DNA of 64,000 nt from positions 2,356,001 through 2,420,000 of the forward strand of contig CP048685.1 in assembly GCA_015698285.1 (NCBI GenBank), read 5' to 3'. The stretch is from Candidatus Nitronauta litoralis (GTDB taxonomy: Bacteria; Nitrospinota; Nitrospinia; Nitrospinales; Nitrospinaceae). Shown in pieces: positions 1 to 9,304 of this stretch. How positions within the stretch are numbered: position 1 is the first letter of the stretch; every line of letters begins with the position of its first letter. The position numbers and the translations under genes were made by a program. Below the pieces are notes generated by a model. The model saw only the letters and a program-made list of their open reading frames with translations. It was not told the DNA's origin and searched no databases.

Positions 1-1234
1 TGGTTGCACTGTTTCCGTGAAAAGGGAACAGGGCAATACCAATGCTGCAAGTCAAGTGGATATCAAAAGAATGGATGCTGAACATTTTATCGATCAGCTT
101 CATGATCACTTCTGCAAAACGTATCGCACTTTCGGTGGTATCTACACATGGCATGAGAAGGGCAAATTCGTCACCGCGGAGTCGGTATATATTGGCAACA
201 GGACTGAACTCATCTTTAAGTCGTTTGGAGACTTCTTTCAGAAGAATGTCCCCCCCTTGATGGCCGAGTGAATCGTTTACTCTCTTGAACTCATCCATAT
301 CTATGTGAAACAGGCCCAGCCTGATTTTATCCAGGCCACTATTTTCCTCAAGATTTTGAATGTCTTCCAGCAGACTGTTTCGGTTTGGCAGTGAGGTGAG
401 GTGATCGAAATACGCGAGTTGCCGGATTTTTCTCTCCATTTTGACTCGCTCAGAAATATCATGAACAATAGCCACCAATTGGATTCTGGGTTCGGCTTCC
501 ATTAACTGAAAACGGATTTCGACCGGGTAGGTGGTGCCGTCTTTCCTGGTCTGTCTTCCTTCAAATGCTGCCTGGGTTTGCGATTCAGCCACCAGGGGGT
601 TTAGAAGTTTACGTATACTTTCTTCATTAGTTTCTGCCAGAATATCCAAAGGAGTTAACTGTTTGACTTCATCCAGTGTGTACCCCAGATTGTTCAGCGA
701 ACGCTTGTTCATCTGGGAAATTTTCAAGCTGGAATAGTCGAAAATATAGATCTCATTGGTGGTGTCATCCAGGATTCGATTGAGACTGGATGTTTTTTTC
801 TTTTGGACTTTTAGTTTTCTGTATCCCTGGTTGAGCTCCCCAAGGTCATCCCGGGTTCTGGAAACGAGGGTTTGCAGGAGGTTTTTCGAAAATTCCGGGT
901 TCGTTGCAATCAATAAATCGAGACTATCCTGCCCGATTTTAAGCAGTGTAGATTGGGTCAATGCTTTTGCTCCTGCTGCCCTTGGCTGATTGTCGATCAG
1001 GGCCATCTCCCCAAAATATTCTCCGGCCTTTCTGACGGCCAGTTCTTTTTCCTGCTTGAATATCAGAATTTCGCCTTCAAGAACAAAATAGAAAAAAGGA
1101 TCTGTTTCATTTTCCTGAAACAAAAATTCCCCTCCTTCGACCACTATGGTTTCTGAATTGGCGAGGATTTCTTCGGCTTGAGTACGGGGGATTTTCTGGA
1201 AAAACTCAAAACCCAATATTTGGTTTGCTTGCAT
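1..1234 (-). CDS. Cyclic-nucleotide-binding / PAS / GGDEF protein (3' end off window)
   Basis: I translated the reverse strand from the ATG at 1232-1234; the frame stays open to the window edge, so the C-terminus is missing. The first ~125 residues look like a cNMP-binding (CRP-type) domain, with the beta-roll segment GEYFGEMALIDNQPRAAG. A PAS domain follows (YSSLKISQMNKRSLNNLGY), then a GGDEF domain with FDHLTSLPNRN, the metal-site stretch HIDMDEFKRVNDSLGHQGGD and the signature RLRGDEFALL. The signature is RGDEF rather than GGDEF; variant first residues are known in active diguanylate cyclases, so activity is possible. An EAL domain could follow beyond the edge. It is divergent from the cyclase at 1403, and a cAMP-to-c-di-GMP link between the two is an inference. 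No strong ribosome-binding site is visible. Confidence 0.85.
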   Translation of the reverse strand, partial: MQANQILGFEFFQKIPRTQAEEILANSETIVVEGGEFLFQENETDPFFYFVLEGEILIFKQEKELAVRKAGEYFGEMALIDNQPRAAGAKALTQSTLLKIGQDSLDLLIATNPEFSKNLLQTLVSRTRDDLGELNQGYRKLKVQKKKTSSLNRILDDTTNEIYIFDYSSLKISQMNKRSLNNLGYTLDEVKQLTPLDILAETNEESIRKLLNPLVAESQTQAAFEGRQTRKDGTTYPVEIRFQLMEAEPRIQLVAIVHDISERVKMERKIRQLAYFDHLTSLPNRNSLLEDIQNLEENSGLDKIRLGLFHIDMDEFKRVNDSLGHQGGDILLKEVSKRLKDEFSPVANIYRLRGDEFALLMPCVDTTESAIRFAEVIMKLIDKMFSIHSFDIHLTCSIGIALFPFHGNSAT

Positions 1235-1251
1235 ACAGAAACTCAATACAG

Positions 1252-1279
1252 TTGGACTTTTTAGTGATGGGGTTATAAT
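1252..1279 (+). promoter_or_regulatory. Sigma70-type promoter for the CHASE2 cyclase
   Basis: TTGGAC (1252-1257) and a perfect TATAAT (1274-1279) are separated by 16 bp. The site lies in the divergent intergenic region and would give a leader of roughly 115 nt before the cyclase ATG at 1403. Confidence 0.55.
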
Positions 1280-1402
1280 AATACCACCCATCATAGTGTA
1301 AGCGGTACGAGGTTTTGTACAAGAAAATCCTTTTATCCAAGCGGTAGTTTCCCAACATAAATAGGATCAGCCAGTTTGAAACTTTGATTCGGCGATATTT
1401 TT

Positions 1403-3682
1403 ATGACCTTTAAAAAGAAAAATGAGTACTTTTTAGGGTTTGCGGCCACTATATTCACTCTCATCATCTATAGTTTGTCGCCTGGATTTATAAAAGATCT
1501 GGAATTGCTTTACCAGAACGCGCAGTTTCACTGGCGTGGACCCGATACCCCGGGAAAGGATATTGTCATCGCCTCGGTTGATGAAAAAAGCCTGGACAAA
1601 CTTGGTCGATGGCCCTGGTCCAGGGATGTTTTTGCCCGTATTGTCGATAATTTGACCGCTATGGGTGCCAGGGTAATTGCTTTTGATATGGTATTTTCGG
1701 GCGAAGATAATAGTGGAGGGCTTCCAGGGTTCCTCAAGCTAAAGGATAAACTGGGTCAAAAAGGGATTAAGGATTCTTCTGTTTTATCCATTTTGGATGA
1801 ATCCATAGAATCCGCAGATCGGGACAACCTATTTGCTACCGCCATTAAAAATTCGAGACGAGTTGTCCTTGGATATTTTTTTCATTTTGATCCCTCCACT
1901 TTAAGCCATCTTTCGCGTAAGGAACTGGACCAGAATTTTAAAAATATTAAATCCACCCGCTTCAGGGGATTTATTAAATCAGACCAATCCATCGATCCCT
2001 CCGACTTTAATATTTTGCAGGCGTATGCTGTGGAATCCAACCTGGATGAGTTATCAAAAAACACACGCCATGCAGGGTTTTTCAGTTTCGATGTTGAAAC
2101 AGATGGCACTCTGCGTCGTCAACCGTTACTTGTCCAATATCATGATGCAGATTCCGGTCGCGATTTTTTCTTCCCTTCGCTTGCTGTCAAATCCGTTGAG
2201 AAATTTTTTAAGGGAACCATGTTATTCAAGGTTGGGCCTGCTGGTGTTGAAAAGGTTTTGATTGATGCAAAAGAACCCATTGTGATTCCCACCAATTCCA
2301 AGGGGGAAATCATGATCAATTTTCTCGGGCCTCAAGGGAGTTTTCCTTACATTTCTTTGGCAGATATCTATGCCCCCAGGGAGGGGGGACTGGATTCTGG
2401 AATTTTCAAAGACAAAATCGTTTTGGTGGGTGCCACGGCGACTGCTTTAAAGGATATCCGGCTAACCCCCTTCGATCCTGTTTTTCCCGGAGTCGAAATT
2501 CATGGCACTATTATTGATAATATTCTGAATGGCAAATCCTTGTATCGCCCCGCCTGGCTGGATTTGGCAGAACCCGGGTTCCTGTTTGTTTGGGGAGTTT
2601 TTCTGACGATCCTGTTTTCTCTGGCAAAACCTGTTTGGGGGCTGGGGTTGTGGATGGCCTTGAATTTCGGATATTTTTGTATAGTTCAATGGTTTTTTGT
2701 CAGCGAGCGATTTTTTCTTTTCGGCACACTTCCCATGCTGCAAAGCCTGGTGATTTTGTCTTTAATGGTTGCCTACCAATATCTGGTGGAACAAAACCAG
2801 AAACGATTCATCCGGGGTGTATTCGACCAGTATGTTTCTCCAGAGGTCATCGATCGGCTTATTTCGAATCCGGACAATATGAAACTGGGAGGCGAAGAAA
2901 AAGAGCTCACTTCTTATTTTACAGATCTTGCAGGTTTCACATCCTTTTCAGAAAAAATGACGGCCGAAGCACAGGTCAAATTTTTAAATGAATACCTGGG
3001 CGAGATGTCCGATATTTTGCTGAAACATGAGGGGACACTGGACAAGTATGACGGTGATGCTATCAAGGCTTTCTTTGGAGCTCCCGTTTATTTCAGTAAT
3101 CATGCAGAAAAAGCCTGCATGGTGGCGATAGCTATGCAAAAACGTCTAGAAGAGCTCAATCATGAATGGAAAGAAAAAGAGCTTCCCGAACTAAAGATGC
3201 GTATAGGAATCAATACTGGAATGATTGTTGTTGGAAATCTGGGTTCCAAAACGCGAATGAGCTATGGAATGAATGGAGATGCGGTAAACCTGGCGGCACG
3301 ACTGGAAGGAGCAAACAAATTCTACGGTACCTGGACCATGATCGCGGAATCGACTTACCTGCAGGCAAAGGATGCGATTGAGGCTAGGGAAATGGATTAT
3401 ATCCAGGTTGTTGGTAGAAAGAAGCCAGTAAAAATATTTGAGTTGATCGGGGTAAAGGGATGCCTTGAGGAAGACAAAAAGGAAATGATCAAATTTTACG
3501 AAAAGGGTCTGGCTCTTTATAAAGAGGGGGAGTGGGAAAAAGCGATTATTTTATTTAAAAAGGCGCTGGAGATTGACCCGGATGATGGCCCATCTAAAAT
3601 CTTAATTGCCCGGTGCCACGAACTGGAACAATCACCCCCTGAGGAACAGTGGCAGGGGGTTTATACCCTTTCCTCAAAATAA
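1403..3682 (+). CDS. CHASE2-domain class III adenylate/guanylate cyclase with C-terminal TPR
   Basis: A 759-residue membrane protein expected to make cAMP (or cGMP) in response to an extracytoplasmic signal. An N-terminal helix (about 10-27) is followed by a CHASE2 sensor (about 30-340) with the family pattern SVDEKSLDKLGRWPWSRD. Three hydrophobic segments lie at about 390-460. The catalytic domain (about 490-670) has both metal aspartates (YFTDLAGFTSF and KYDGDAIKAFFGAP) and the purine/transition-state region GMNGDAVNLAARLEG. The last ~60 residues form a TPR-like pair (FYEKGLALYKEGEWEKAIILFKKALE, here interrupted for length by its two helices). This CHASE2-TM-cyclase-TPR order is a common bacterial architecture. 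No strong SD precedes the ATG. It is divergent from a cNMP-binding protein gene. Confidence 0.9.
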   Translation: MTFKKKNEYFLGFAATIFTLIIYSLSPGFIKDLELLYQNAQFHWRGPDTPGKDIVIASVDEKSLDKLGRWPWSRDVFARIVDNLTAMGARVIAFDMVFSGEDNSGGLPGFLKLKDKLGQKGIKDSSVLSILDESIESADRDNLFATAIKNSRRVVLGYFFHFDPSTLSHLSRKELDQNFKNIKSTRFRGFIKSDQSIDPSDFNILQAYAVESNLDELSKNTRHAGFFSFDVETDGTLRRQPLLVQYHDADSGRDFFFPSLAVKSVEKFFKGTMLFKVGPAGVEKVLIDAKEPIVIPTNSKGEIMINFLGPQGSFPYISLADIYAPREGGLDSGIFKDKIVLVGATATALKDIRLTPFDPVFPGVEIHGTIIDNILNGKSLYRPAWLDLAEPGFLFVWGVFLTILFSLAKPVWGLGLWMALNFGYFCIVQWFFVSERFFLFGTLPMLQSLVILSLMVAYQYLVEQNQKRFIRGVFDQYVSPEVIDRLISNPDNMKLGGEEKELTSYFTDLAGFTSFSEKMTAEAQVKFLNEYLGEMSDILLKHEGTLDKYDGDAIKAFFGAPVYFSNHAEKACMVAIAMQKRLEELNHEWKEKELPELKMRIGINTGMIVVGNLGSKTRMSYGMNGDAVNLAARLEGANKFYGTWTMIAESTYLQAKDAIEAREMDYIQVVGRKKPVKIFELIGVKGCLEEDKKEMIKFYEKGLALYKEGEWEKAIILFKKALEIDPDDGPSKILIARCHELEQSPPEEQWQGVYTLSSK

Positions 3683-3739
3683 TCATTGAAGTAGTGGTCG
3701 AACTGTCTCCCCGGGTTTGAAACTGTGGATAGGGGAGAA

Positions 3740-5116
3740 TCAAACAACGCCATATGCCAGCATGGCATCAGCGACTTTTTTGAACCCCGCAATGTTGGCT
3801 CCCTTCACATAATTCACGTAACCGTTTTCCATTCCATAATCAACGCATTGCTGATGGATTTTTTTCATGATTCCCTGAAGGTGATTGTCCAGTTCTTCAT
3901 GGGACCAGGACATACGGATGCTGTTTTGAGTCATCTCAAGTCCGGAAATAGCCACACCGCCTGCATTAGAAGCTTTGCCAGGGGCATACAGTTTTTTGGC
4001 ATTATTAAAAACTGTAATGGCCTCACCGGTCACCGGCATATTGGCTCCTTCTGCGATTCCATCGCATCCATTTTTTATTAAATCTTCCGCGTCTGACTTC
4101 TCGATTTCGTTTTGTGTCGCGCAGGGAAATGCGTAGTCGCAGGGGATTTTCCAGGGACGCTTTTCTTTATGAAATTTCAACTTAAACTCTTTGGCAAAAA
4201 TGGAAAGTGACTCGTGTCTTTTCGTTTTCGATTCGATGATGTAGTCAATCTTGTCCTGACTAAGTCCGTCCGGGTCATGCACAAATCCGGTTGAATCGGA
4301 CAAGGTAACGACCTTTGCTCCCAACTGGATAAGCTTAATGGCCGCATACTGGGCTACATTCCCTGAACCTGAGATCACACATACTTTGTCCTCCAGTGTT
4401 TTTCCCTCGTGTCTCAGCATTTCCTGCATGAAATAGATACAGCCAAACCCGGTGGCCTCCTTCCGTATCTGGCTTCCCCCAAACTCCAGGCCTTTCCCCG
4501 TCATTGATCCGGTAAATTCATTTTTGATCCGTTTGTATTGGCCGAATAAAAAACTGATTTCCCTGGAACCCACTCCGATATCTCCAGCGGGAACATCTAT
4601 GTTTTCCCCGATGTGTTTGGATAGCTCAGTCATAAAAGACTGGCAAAACCGCATCACTTCAGCATCCGATTTACCCTTGGGGTTGAAGTTGGACCCCCCT
4701 TTGCCAGCACCAATAGGCAGGGTGGTCAGGCTGTTTTTGAAAATCTGCTCAAACCCCAGAAACTTTAAGATGCTGAGGTTCACTGATGGGTGGAACCTTA
4801 ACCCTCCCTTGTAAGGGCCGATCGAATTATTAAATTGAACCCGGTATCCCCGACTGGTGCGGACATTCCCTTCGTCATCAACCCACGATACGCGGAAAAT
4901 GAGAATGCGGTCAGGCTCGGTAAGTCTTTCTAGTATTCTTGATTCAAAATAGATAGGGTGTTCTTTTATATAAGGGATCAGATAACCTGCGACTTCCTCG
5001 ACAGCCTGGTGAAACTCGGCTTCGCCAGGGTTTCGTCTCACCAGGCCGTGCATGAAATTTTCCAGCGACAAGTTTTCAATATTGGTTACCAATTTAGGGG
5101 AGGAAGAACTGTTCAT
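3740..5116 (-). CDS. gdhA: NADP-type glutamate dehydrogenase
   Basis: A hexameric-type glutamate dehydrogenase that reductively aminates 2-oxoglutarate to glutamate in the cytoplasm. Diagnostic stretches are NSIGPYKGGLRFHPSVN, the catalytic-lysine loop PIGAGKGGSNFNPKGKSD (Lys about 139) and the Rossmann segment VCVISGSGNVAQYAA. The 458 residues are normal for the family. A longer frame begins with TTG at 5131, but a GGAG motif lies across that TTG and is ideally placed for the ATG at 5116, so I start there. It is the last gene of a reverse-strand operon (phosphatase stop 33 bp upstream). Specificity for NADP is inferred from resemblance to GdhA. Confidence 0.93.
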   Translation of the reverse strand: MNSSSSPKLVTNIENLSLENFMHGLVRRNPGEAEFHQAVEEVAGYLIPYIKEHPIYFESRILERLTEPDRILIFRVSWVDDEGNVRTSRGYRVQFNNSIGPYKGGLRFHPSVNLSILKFLGFEQIFKNSLTTLPIGAGKGGSNFNPKGKSDAEVMRFCQSFMTELSKHIGENIDVPAGDIGVGSREISFLFGQYKRIKNEFTGSMTGKGLEFGGSQIRKEATGFGCIYFMQEMLRHEGKTLEDKVCVISGSGNVAQYAAIKLIQLGAKVVTLSDSTGFVHDPDGLSQDKIDYIIESKTKRHESLSIFAKEFKLKFHKEKRPWKIPCDYAFPCATQNEIEKSDAEDLIKNGCDGIAEGANMPVTGEAITVFNNAKKLYAPGKASNAGGVAISGLEMTQNSIRMSWSHEELDNHLQGIMKKIHQQCVDYGMENGYVNYVKGANIAGFKKVADAMLAYGVV

Positions 5117-5149
5117 TGCAATGCTCTCCAATTTGGACGGGGAAATTGT

Positions 5150-5902
5150 TCAGGACCCTTCATTGGCAAACTCTACTACCATAAAAGTTAAGTCATCCTG
5201 GACCGGCATTTCTCCCCGGTGAGTTTCAAGTGCCTGGACCATACTTTCTTTGAGTTCGCTTAATTCCAAATCAGGTCCATCGTTTAGCGTTTCAAGTAAC
5301 TGTATGCTTCCAAAACTTTCTTTTTCCTTATTCGAGGCTTCAAATAACCCGTCGGTATAAATAAAAAACCGGTCACCGGAACGGATTTCAAGTGATTCTT
5401 CATCAAAATGGGTTCCTGGCAGTGTGCCCAGGGGTATGTTCCCTTTGGTTTTTGGGTTGGTGAAGGAGATGGGTTTCCAGAAGGTTTCGTTACATTTTTT
5501 GTAAAGAAAAGGGAAATGACCTGCGTTGGAAAACGATAACTTTGAACTCATCGCGTTGACCGTGAATACCGAGGCGGTTGTGATGCCTTTGATCCCTTCT
5601 TCAAGAGCTGTCTGATTCATTTTGTTCAGTACCTTTTGTCCCTCGGCCTGGTTCATGTTGTCCGAAAGAGCTTCATACAGCCAGGAGCTGATTTCACTGA
5701 CACTGGAACCGTGACCTGCGACATCCGCAATGGCGATCCGGGTAATCAAATCTTTTCCACAAACGCTGAAGTAATAGATGTCCCCACCTGAATCATTATC
5801 ATGGGCTCTGGAATAAAGGCTGGCATTGACTCTTCTGGTCGTTACATCATTATTTGTAGAATTGATTCCTCCCCAGATTTCAGAACAATTGATTTCAATC
5901 AT
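5150..5902 (-). CDS. PP2C/SpoIIE-family serine/threonine phosphatase
   Basis: A soluble 250-residue phosphatase with all the PPM motifs: SGGDIYYF, IADVAGHGSSVSEI, SNAGHFPFL, IYTDGLFEA and QDDLTFMVV. These supply the acidic residues that bind the two Mn/Mg ions. There is no sensor, HAMP or receiver domain, so this is the minimal RsbU/SpoIIE-type catalytic unit. Such enzymes usually dephosphorylate STAS-domain anti-anti-sigma factors or other phosphoproteins, but no partner gene is next to it. It sits between an aldehyde dehydrogenase gene (35 bp) and gdhA (33 bp), which is an odd place for a partner-switching phosphatase. The substrate is unknown. Confidence 0.88.
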   Translation of the reverse strand: MIEINCSEIWGGINSTNNDVTTRRVNASLYSRAHDNDSGGDIYYFSVCGKDLITRIAIADVAGHGSSVSEISSWLYEALSDNMNQAEGQKVLNKMNQTALEEGIKGITTASVFTVNAMSSKLSFSNAGHFPFLYKKCNETFWKPISFTNPKTKGNIPLGTLPGTHFDEESLEIRSGDRFFIYTDGLFEASNKEKESFGSIQLLETLNDGPDLELSELKESMVQALETHRGEMPVQDDLTFMVVEFANEGS

Positions 5903-5937
5903 GTAGGAATTTCCTTTAAAACCTTCACACCGGGTTT

Positions 5938-7332
5938 TTATAAAGCCTGAGAACGTATGACCATCATTTTTTCTTCTGTTAATTCCTGCATTGCAGGGAG
6001 AATGCCTCCGACACCGAGACCTGAAACTTTGCGTCCTGCGAAAGGCATCCAGTCTACACGAAATGCCGAATGGTCGTTAACCATCACTGCGCTTGCGTTC
6101 AATCTCTTGACACAACCCAGGGCAACGTCCAGATTTTCAGTGAACACTGCTGCTTGAAAAGAAAACGGGATTTGATTCGCCCGGTCTATCGCTTCTGAAA
6201 GGTCTTTATAAGAATAAATATTGATAACCGGGCCAAATATTTCTTCTGTAGAAACTTTGGCCGTATCCGGTGGATTGAGGATTAACGTAGGAGCGTAGCC
6301 AGTGCTGTTTATAGAAGAACCTCCCGCTAAAATTTTCCCTCCAGCCGCTTTGGCCTCGTTGACCCATGATTCGACCCGTTCTACTTCCTGTTCCAGGATC
6401 AACGGGCCAACCTCTGTAGCTTCATGCGTTGGGTCTCCGACAACCAATTCATTTGCCAGTTTTGTTAACCGGTTAGAAACTTCATCCAGTAAACTTTCAT
6501 GAACAAATAACCGTTGCACCGAAACACAAACCTGACCGGCATGATAAAAACCCCCCTTTGCGATAAGGGGTAAAGCCTCGTCAATGTCTACACTCTTGTC
6601 AATGATCACGGGAGCTGCCCCACCATGCTCCAGGGCGCAGCGTGTACCGGGTGACAGCTTTGAACGTAAAGTCCAACCCACTTTTGCAGATCCCACAAAG
6701 GAAAAGAAATCCACCCGGGAATCCGTAACCAGTTTTTCGGATACCTCGTTTTCACACACTAGAACCTGGCACCAGTTTTTGGGCAACCCGGCCTTGTAAA
6801 GGCTGTTCACCAGATTCATGCAGGAAAGGGGGGTGGTCAGCGAAGGTTTTATGATCACCGGGCATCCCACCGCAATGGCGGGAATAGTCTGATGAACAAT
6901 CAGGTTGAAAGGATGGTTGAATGCACTCACGGCGGCCACCACTCCGATGGGTTCTCGGAAGGTATACGCCATCCTGTTTTCAGAGGATGGGGACAGGCGC
7001 ATGGGAACTTCACGACCTGTCAATTGACTGATGCCATTAATGGCGGCCCGGATCCCCTGGACCGCCCGGTCCAGCTCAACCCGGGAATCGATTAAAGGTT
7101 TGCCACCTTCCCGTGCCGCTTCCAGGGCAAATGCTTCCAAATTTTCTTCCACGATGAGAGCTGTTGCTTCCAGTATCTCGATTCTTTTTGCTGTGGCTAG
7201 GACGTTGTCGCTTTTGCTGGCCAGGCCATGGGCTATGGAAAGAGCGTTTTCAACATCATCGAAGCCCTGCAAAGGAAGTTCTCCAACCATCTTTCCATCA
7301 AAGGGCGAAGTAATTTGTAATGAGTCGGGCAT
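5938..7332 (-). CDS. NAD(P)-dependent aldehyde dehydrogenase
   Basis: A 464-residue member of the aldehyde dehydrogenase superfamily, oxidising an aldehyde to an acid in the cytoplasm. The nucleophile lies in HAGQVCVSVQR (Cys about 269) and the general base in ALEHGGAAPVI (Glu about 235). The NAD-binding turn is FSFVGSAKVGW and the conserved asparagine is in VSAFNHPFNL. The length is slightly below the usual ~480-500. Substrate specificity cannot be read from sequence; the protein resembles the lactaldehyde/glyceraldehyde-3-phosphate group. It lies 24 bp downstream of an acetolactate-synthase-like gene, which suggests its substrate may come from or feed that TPP enzyme. That link is inference. 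Confidence 0.9.
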   Translation of the reverse strand: MPDSLQITSPFDGKMVGELPLQGFDDVENALSIAHGLASKSDNVLATAKRIEILEATALIVEENLEAFALEAAREGGKPLIDSRVELDRAVQGIRAAINGISQLTGREVPMRLSPSSENRMAYTFREPIGVVAAVSAFNHPFNLIVHQTIPAIAVGCPVIIKPSLTTPLSCMNLVNSLYKAGLPKNWCQVLVCENEVSEKLVTDSRVDFFSFVGSAKVGWTLRSKLSPGTRCALEHGGAAPVIIDKSVDIDEALPLIAKGGFYHAGQVCVSVQRLFVHESLLDEVSNRLTKLANELVVGDPTHEATEVGPLILEQEVERVESWVNEAKAAGGKILAGGSSINSTGYAPTLILNPPDTAKVSTEEIFGPVINIYSYKDLSEAIDRANQIPFSFQAAVFTENLDVALGCVKRLNASAVMVNDHSAFRVDWMPFAGRKVSGLGVGGILPAMQELTEEKMMVIRSQAL

Positions 7333-7356
7333 TGTTAGAATCTCTTTCTCGTTATT

Positions 7357-8997
7357 TTATAAAACGCAGGTTCTCTTTTTGAGCTCTTCGATCAGGACTT
7401 TTTCATTTTCAGAATAATCCACCTTTACTTCGACTAAATGCACTCCTTTGGAGTCCAGACAGTTTGTTAATACCTCTGCCAGTTGGTCGGATTCTTTCAG
7501 ACGATGACCCTGCGCTCCATAAGACTCAGCGTATTTTACAAAGTCAGGATTGCCAAAATCCAATCCGAAATTCTGGAACCCCATTCCCGTTTGTTTCCAT
7601 TTGATCATGCCGTAAGCGTCATCGCGCAGGATGAGGATGACGAGATCCAGCCCGATTCTCACGGCTGTTTCCAACTCCTGCGAATTCATCATAAATCCTC
7701 CATCGCCACAAACCGCCATCACCTTTCTTTCCGGATAGACGATTTTTGCTGCCATGGCTGATGGGAATCCTGCTCCCATCGAGGCCAGCGCGTTATCCAG
7801 GAGGACGGTGTTTTGTCTGTAAGCCGGATAGTTGCGGGCAAACCAGATTTTATAAATCCCGTTATCGAGTGCGATGATGCCATCGTCCGGCATGGCCTTT
7901 CTTACCTGCGAAACCAGATACTGCGGGATTACAGGAAACCTCGCATCATCTGATTTTACCCCGGTAAACTCTTTGACATCACGCTTGACTCGTTTAAAAA
8001 ATTCGAAATCCCATCCGGGGCTGTTTTGGATCTGGGAGGTCAGGTTTTCAATGCTGCTGGCAATGTCGCCCACAATATTGAGTTGCGGAAAATACACTTC
8101 ATCAATCTGGGCGGTGAAATTATTGATGTGGATGACTTTTGCTCCATAGTTATCCATGAAAAAAGGCGGCTTCTCGATCACATCGTGTCCCACATTAATG
8201 ATCAGGTCCGCCCGATCAATGGCGCAATGCAGATAGTCGTCGCTGGAAAGGGCAGCGGTTCCGAGGAACAAGGGGTGGCGTTCGTCGATCACCCCCTTAC
8301 CCATCTGGGTGTTGAAGAAAAAGATTCCCGTTTTCCCGACGAAACCAGCCAAAGCTTTGCACACTCGGTTGCGGTTCCCCGCAGCGCCAATCAGCAGTAA
8401 CGGCATTTTGGCATTGGAGATCAGGTCAACCGCCTGGTTGATTGACGATTCGTTGGAAAGCGGTCTTTTGTTTTCCACAATTTGGAGAGGGGAGGCATCG
8501 CACTCTTCCGCAGCAATATCTTCAGGAAGTTCAATGTGGACAGCTCCCGGCCGTTCTTCCTCAGCTACCCGGACGGCCTCACGAACGATGGTGGGGATGC
8601 TATTCCCATGGACCACCTGTTTGGTGGACTTGGTCAGTGGCTTCATCATCTCCACAATGTCGACGATCTGGAAACGTCCCTGTTTGCTTTTCTTGATGGG
8701 TTTTTGACCGGTGATCATCAACATGGGCATCGCACCCAATTGGGCATAAGCACTGGACGTGACGAAATTGGTCGCGCCCGGACCCAGAGTCGACAGGCAC
8801 ACACCCACCTTACCCGTGAGCCTCCCATAAGTTGCCGCCATAAAACCCGCTGCCTGTTCATGACGCGTCAGGATCAATTTGATTTTTGAATCTCTAAGAG
8901 ATTCCAGAAAATCCAGGTTTTCTTCCCCCGGAATTCCAAATATATATTCAATCCCTTCATTCTCAAGAGACCGAACAAACAGGTCGGATGCCTTCAT
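7357..8997 (-). CDS. Acetolactate-synthase-like thiamine-diphosphate enzyme
   Basis: A 546-residue ThDP enzyme of the acetohydroxyacid synthase/pyruvate oxidase superfamily. The N-terminal PYR domain has the activating glutamate in LTRHEQAAGFMA (Glu47). The central domain is the non-catalytic Rossmann-like one. The C-terminal PP domain carries the GDG...N diphosphate motif in VCGDGGFMMNSQELETA. An AAAKRE RBS-like AAGGA lies 7 nt before the ATG. There is no regulatory (IlvN-like) subunit nearby, so a catabolic AlsS-like or another 2-oxoacid decarboxylating/ligating role is as plausible as branched-chain synthesis. It is the first gene of the four-gene reverse operon ending in gdhA. Confidence 0.88.
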   Translation of the reverse strand: MKASDLFVRSLENEGIEYIFGIPGEENLDFLESLRDSKIKLILTRHEQAAGFMAATYGRLTGKVGVCLSTLGPGATNFVTSSAYAQLGAMPMLMITGQKPIKKSKQGRFQIVDIVEMMKPLTKSTKQVVHGNSIPTIVREAVRVAEEERPGAVHIELPEDIAAEECDASPLQIVENKRPLSNESSINQAVDLISNAKMPLLLIGAAGNRNRVCKALAGFVGKTGIFFFNTQMGKGVIDERHPLFLGTAALSSDDYLHCAIDRADLIINVGHDVIEKPPFFMDNYGAKVIHINNFTAQIDEVYFPQLNIVGDIASSIENLTSQIQNSPGWDFEFFKRVKRDVKEFTGVKSDDARFPVIPQYLVSQVRKAMPDDGIIALDNGIYKIWFARNYPAYRQNTVLLDNALASMGAGFPSAMAAKIVYPERKVMAVCGDGGFMMNSQELETAVRIGLDLVILILRDDAYGMIKWKQTGMGFQNFGLDFGNPDFVKYAESYGAQGHRLKESDQLAEVLTNCLDSKGVHLVEVKVDYSENEKVLIEELKKRTCVL

Positions 8998-9304
8998 GAT
9001 GGTTCCTTTTTAAAATTTTTAATCAAGCAAAAGTATAATGTTAGTAACCTCTCACCTAAAAGCATTACATAAAAATCGGAGATAAGCGAGATTATGGGGT
9101 TTGCCAGGTTTTCCTGGAATCTAAACTTTTGAACCTCACCTGTTTTGAAGGGCCAGAAGACCAGATGGTTTAGTCGTTGAATCAATAAAATAGTGGCAAT
9201 GTTTTGTTAAAATAGGGTGGTTTAGAAGGCAGGCCGTTTTCCCAGCTCCAAAGGGAAATCAAAAGTTCACAAAAGGTTTTTGATCAATATCGGGGGGCAA
9301 ACTT
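8998..9304. other. Divergent intergenic region
   Basis: A 307-bp gap between the divergently transcribed TPP-enzyme operon and the IQM-like gene. On the reverse strand there is a TATACT (around 9033-9038) about 40 bp upstream of the TPP-enzyme gene, without a convincing -35 box. A 63-codon open frame crossing it has no protein-like character. I see no riboswitch or repeat. Confidence 0.4.

Noticed and set aside
1-1234. Calling the GGDEF domain inactive because the signature is RGDEF
   Set aside because: Active cyclases with a changed first residue are known, and the metal-binding stretch upstream is intact.
8994-9185. 63-codon reverse frame upstream of the TPP enzyme
   Set aside because: Overlaps the promoter region, no domain and no SD.
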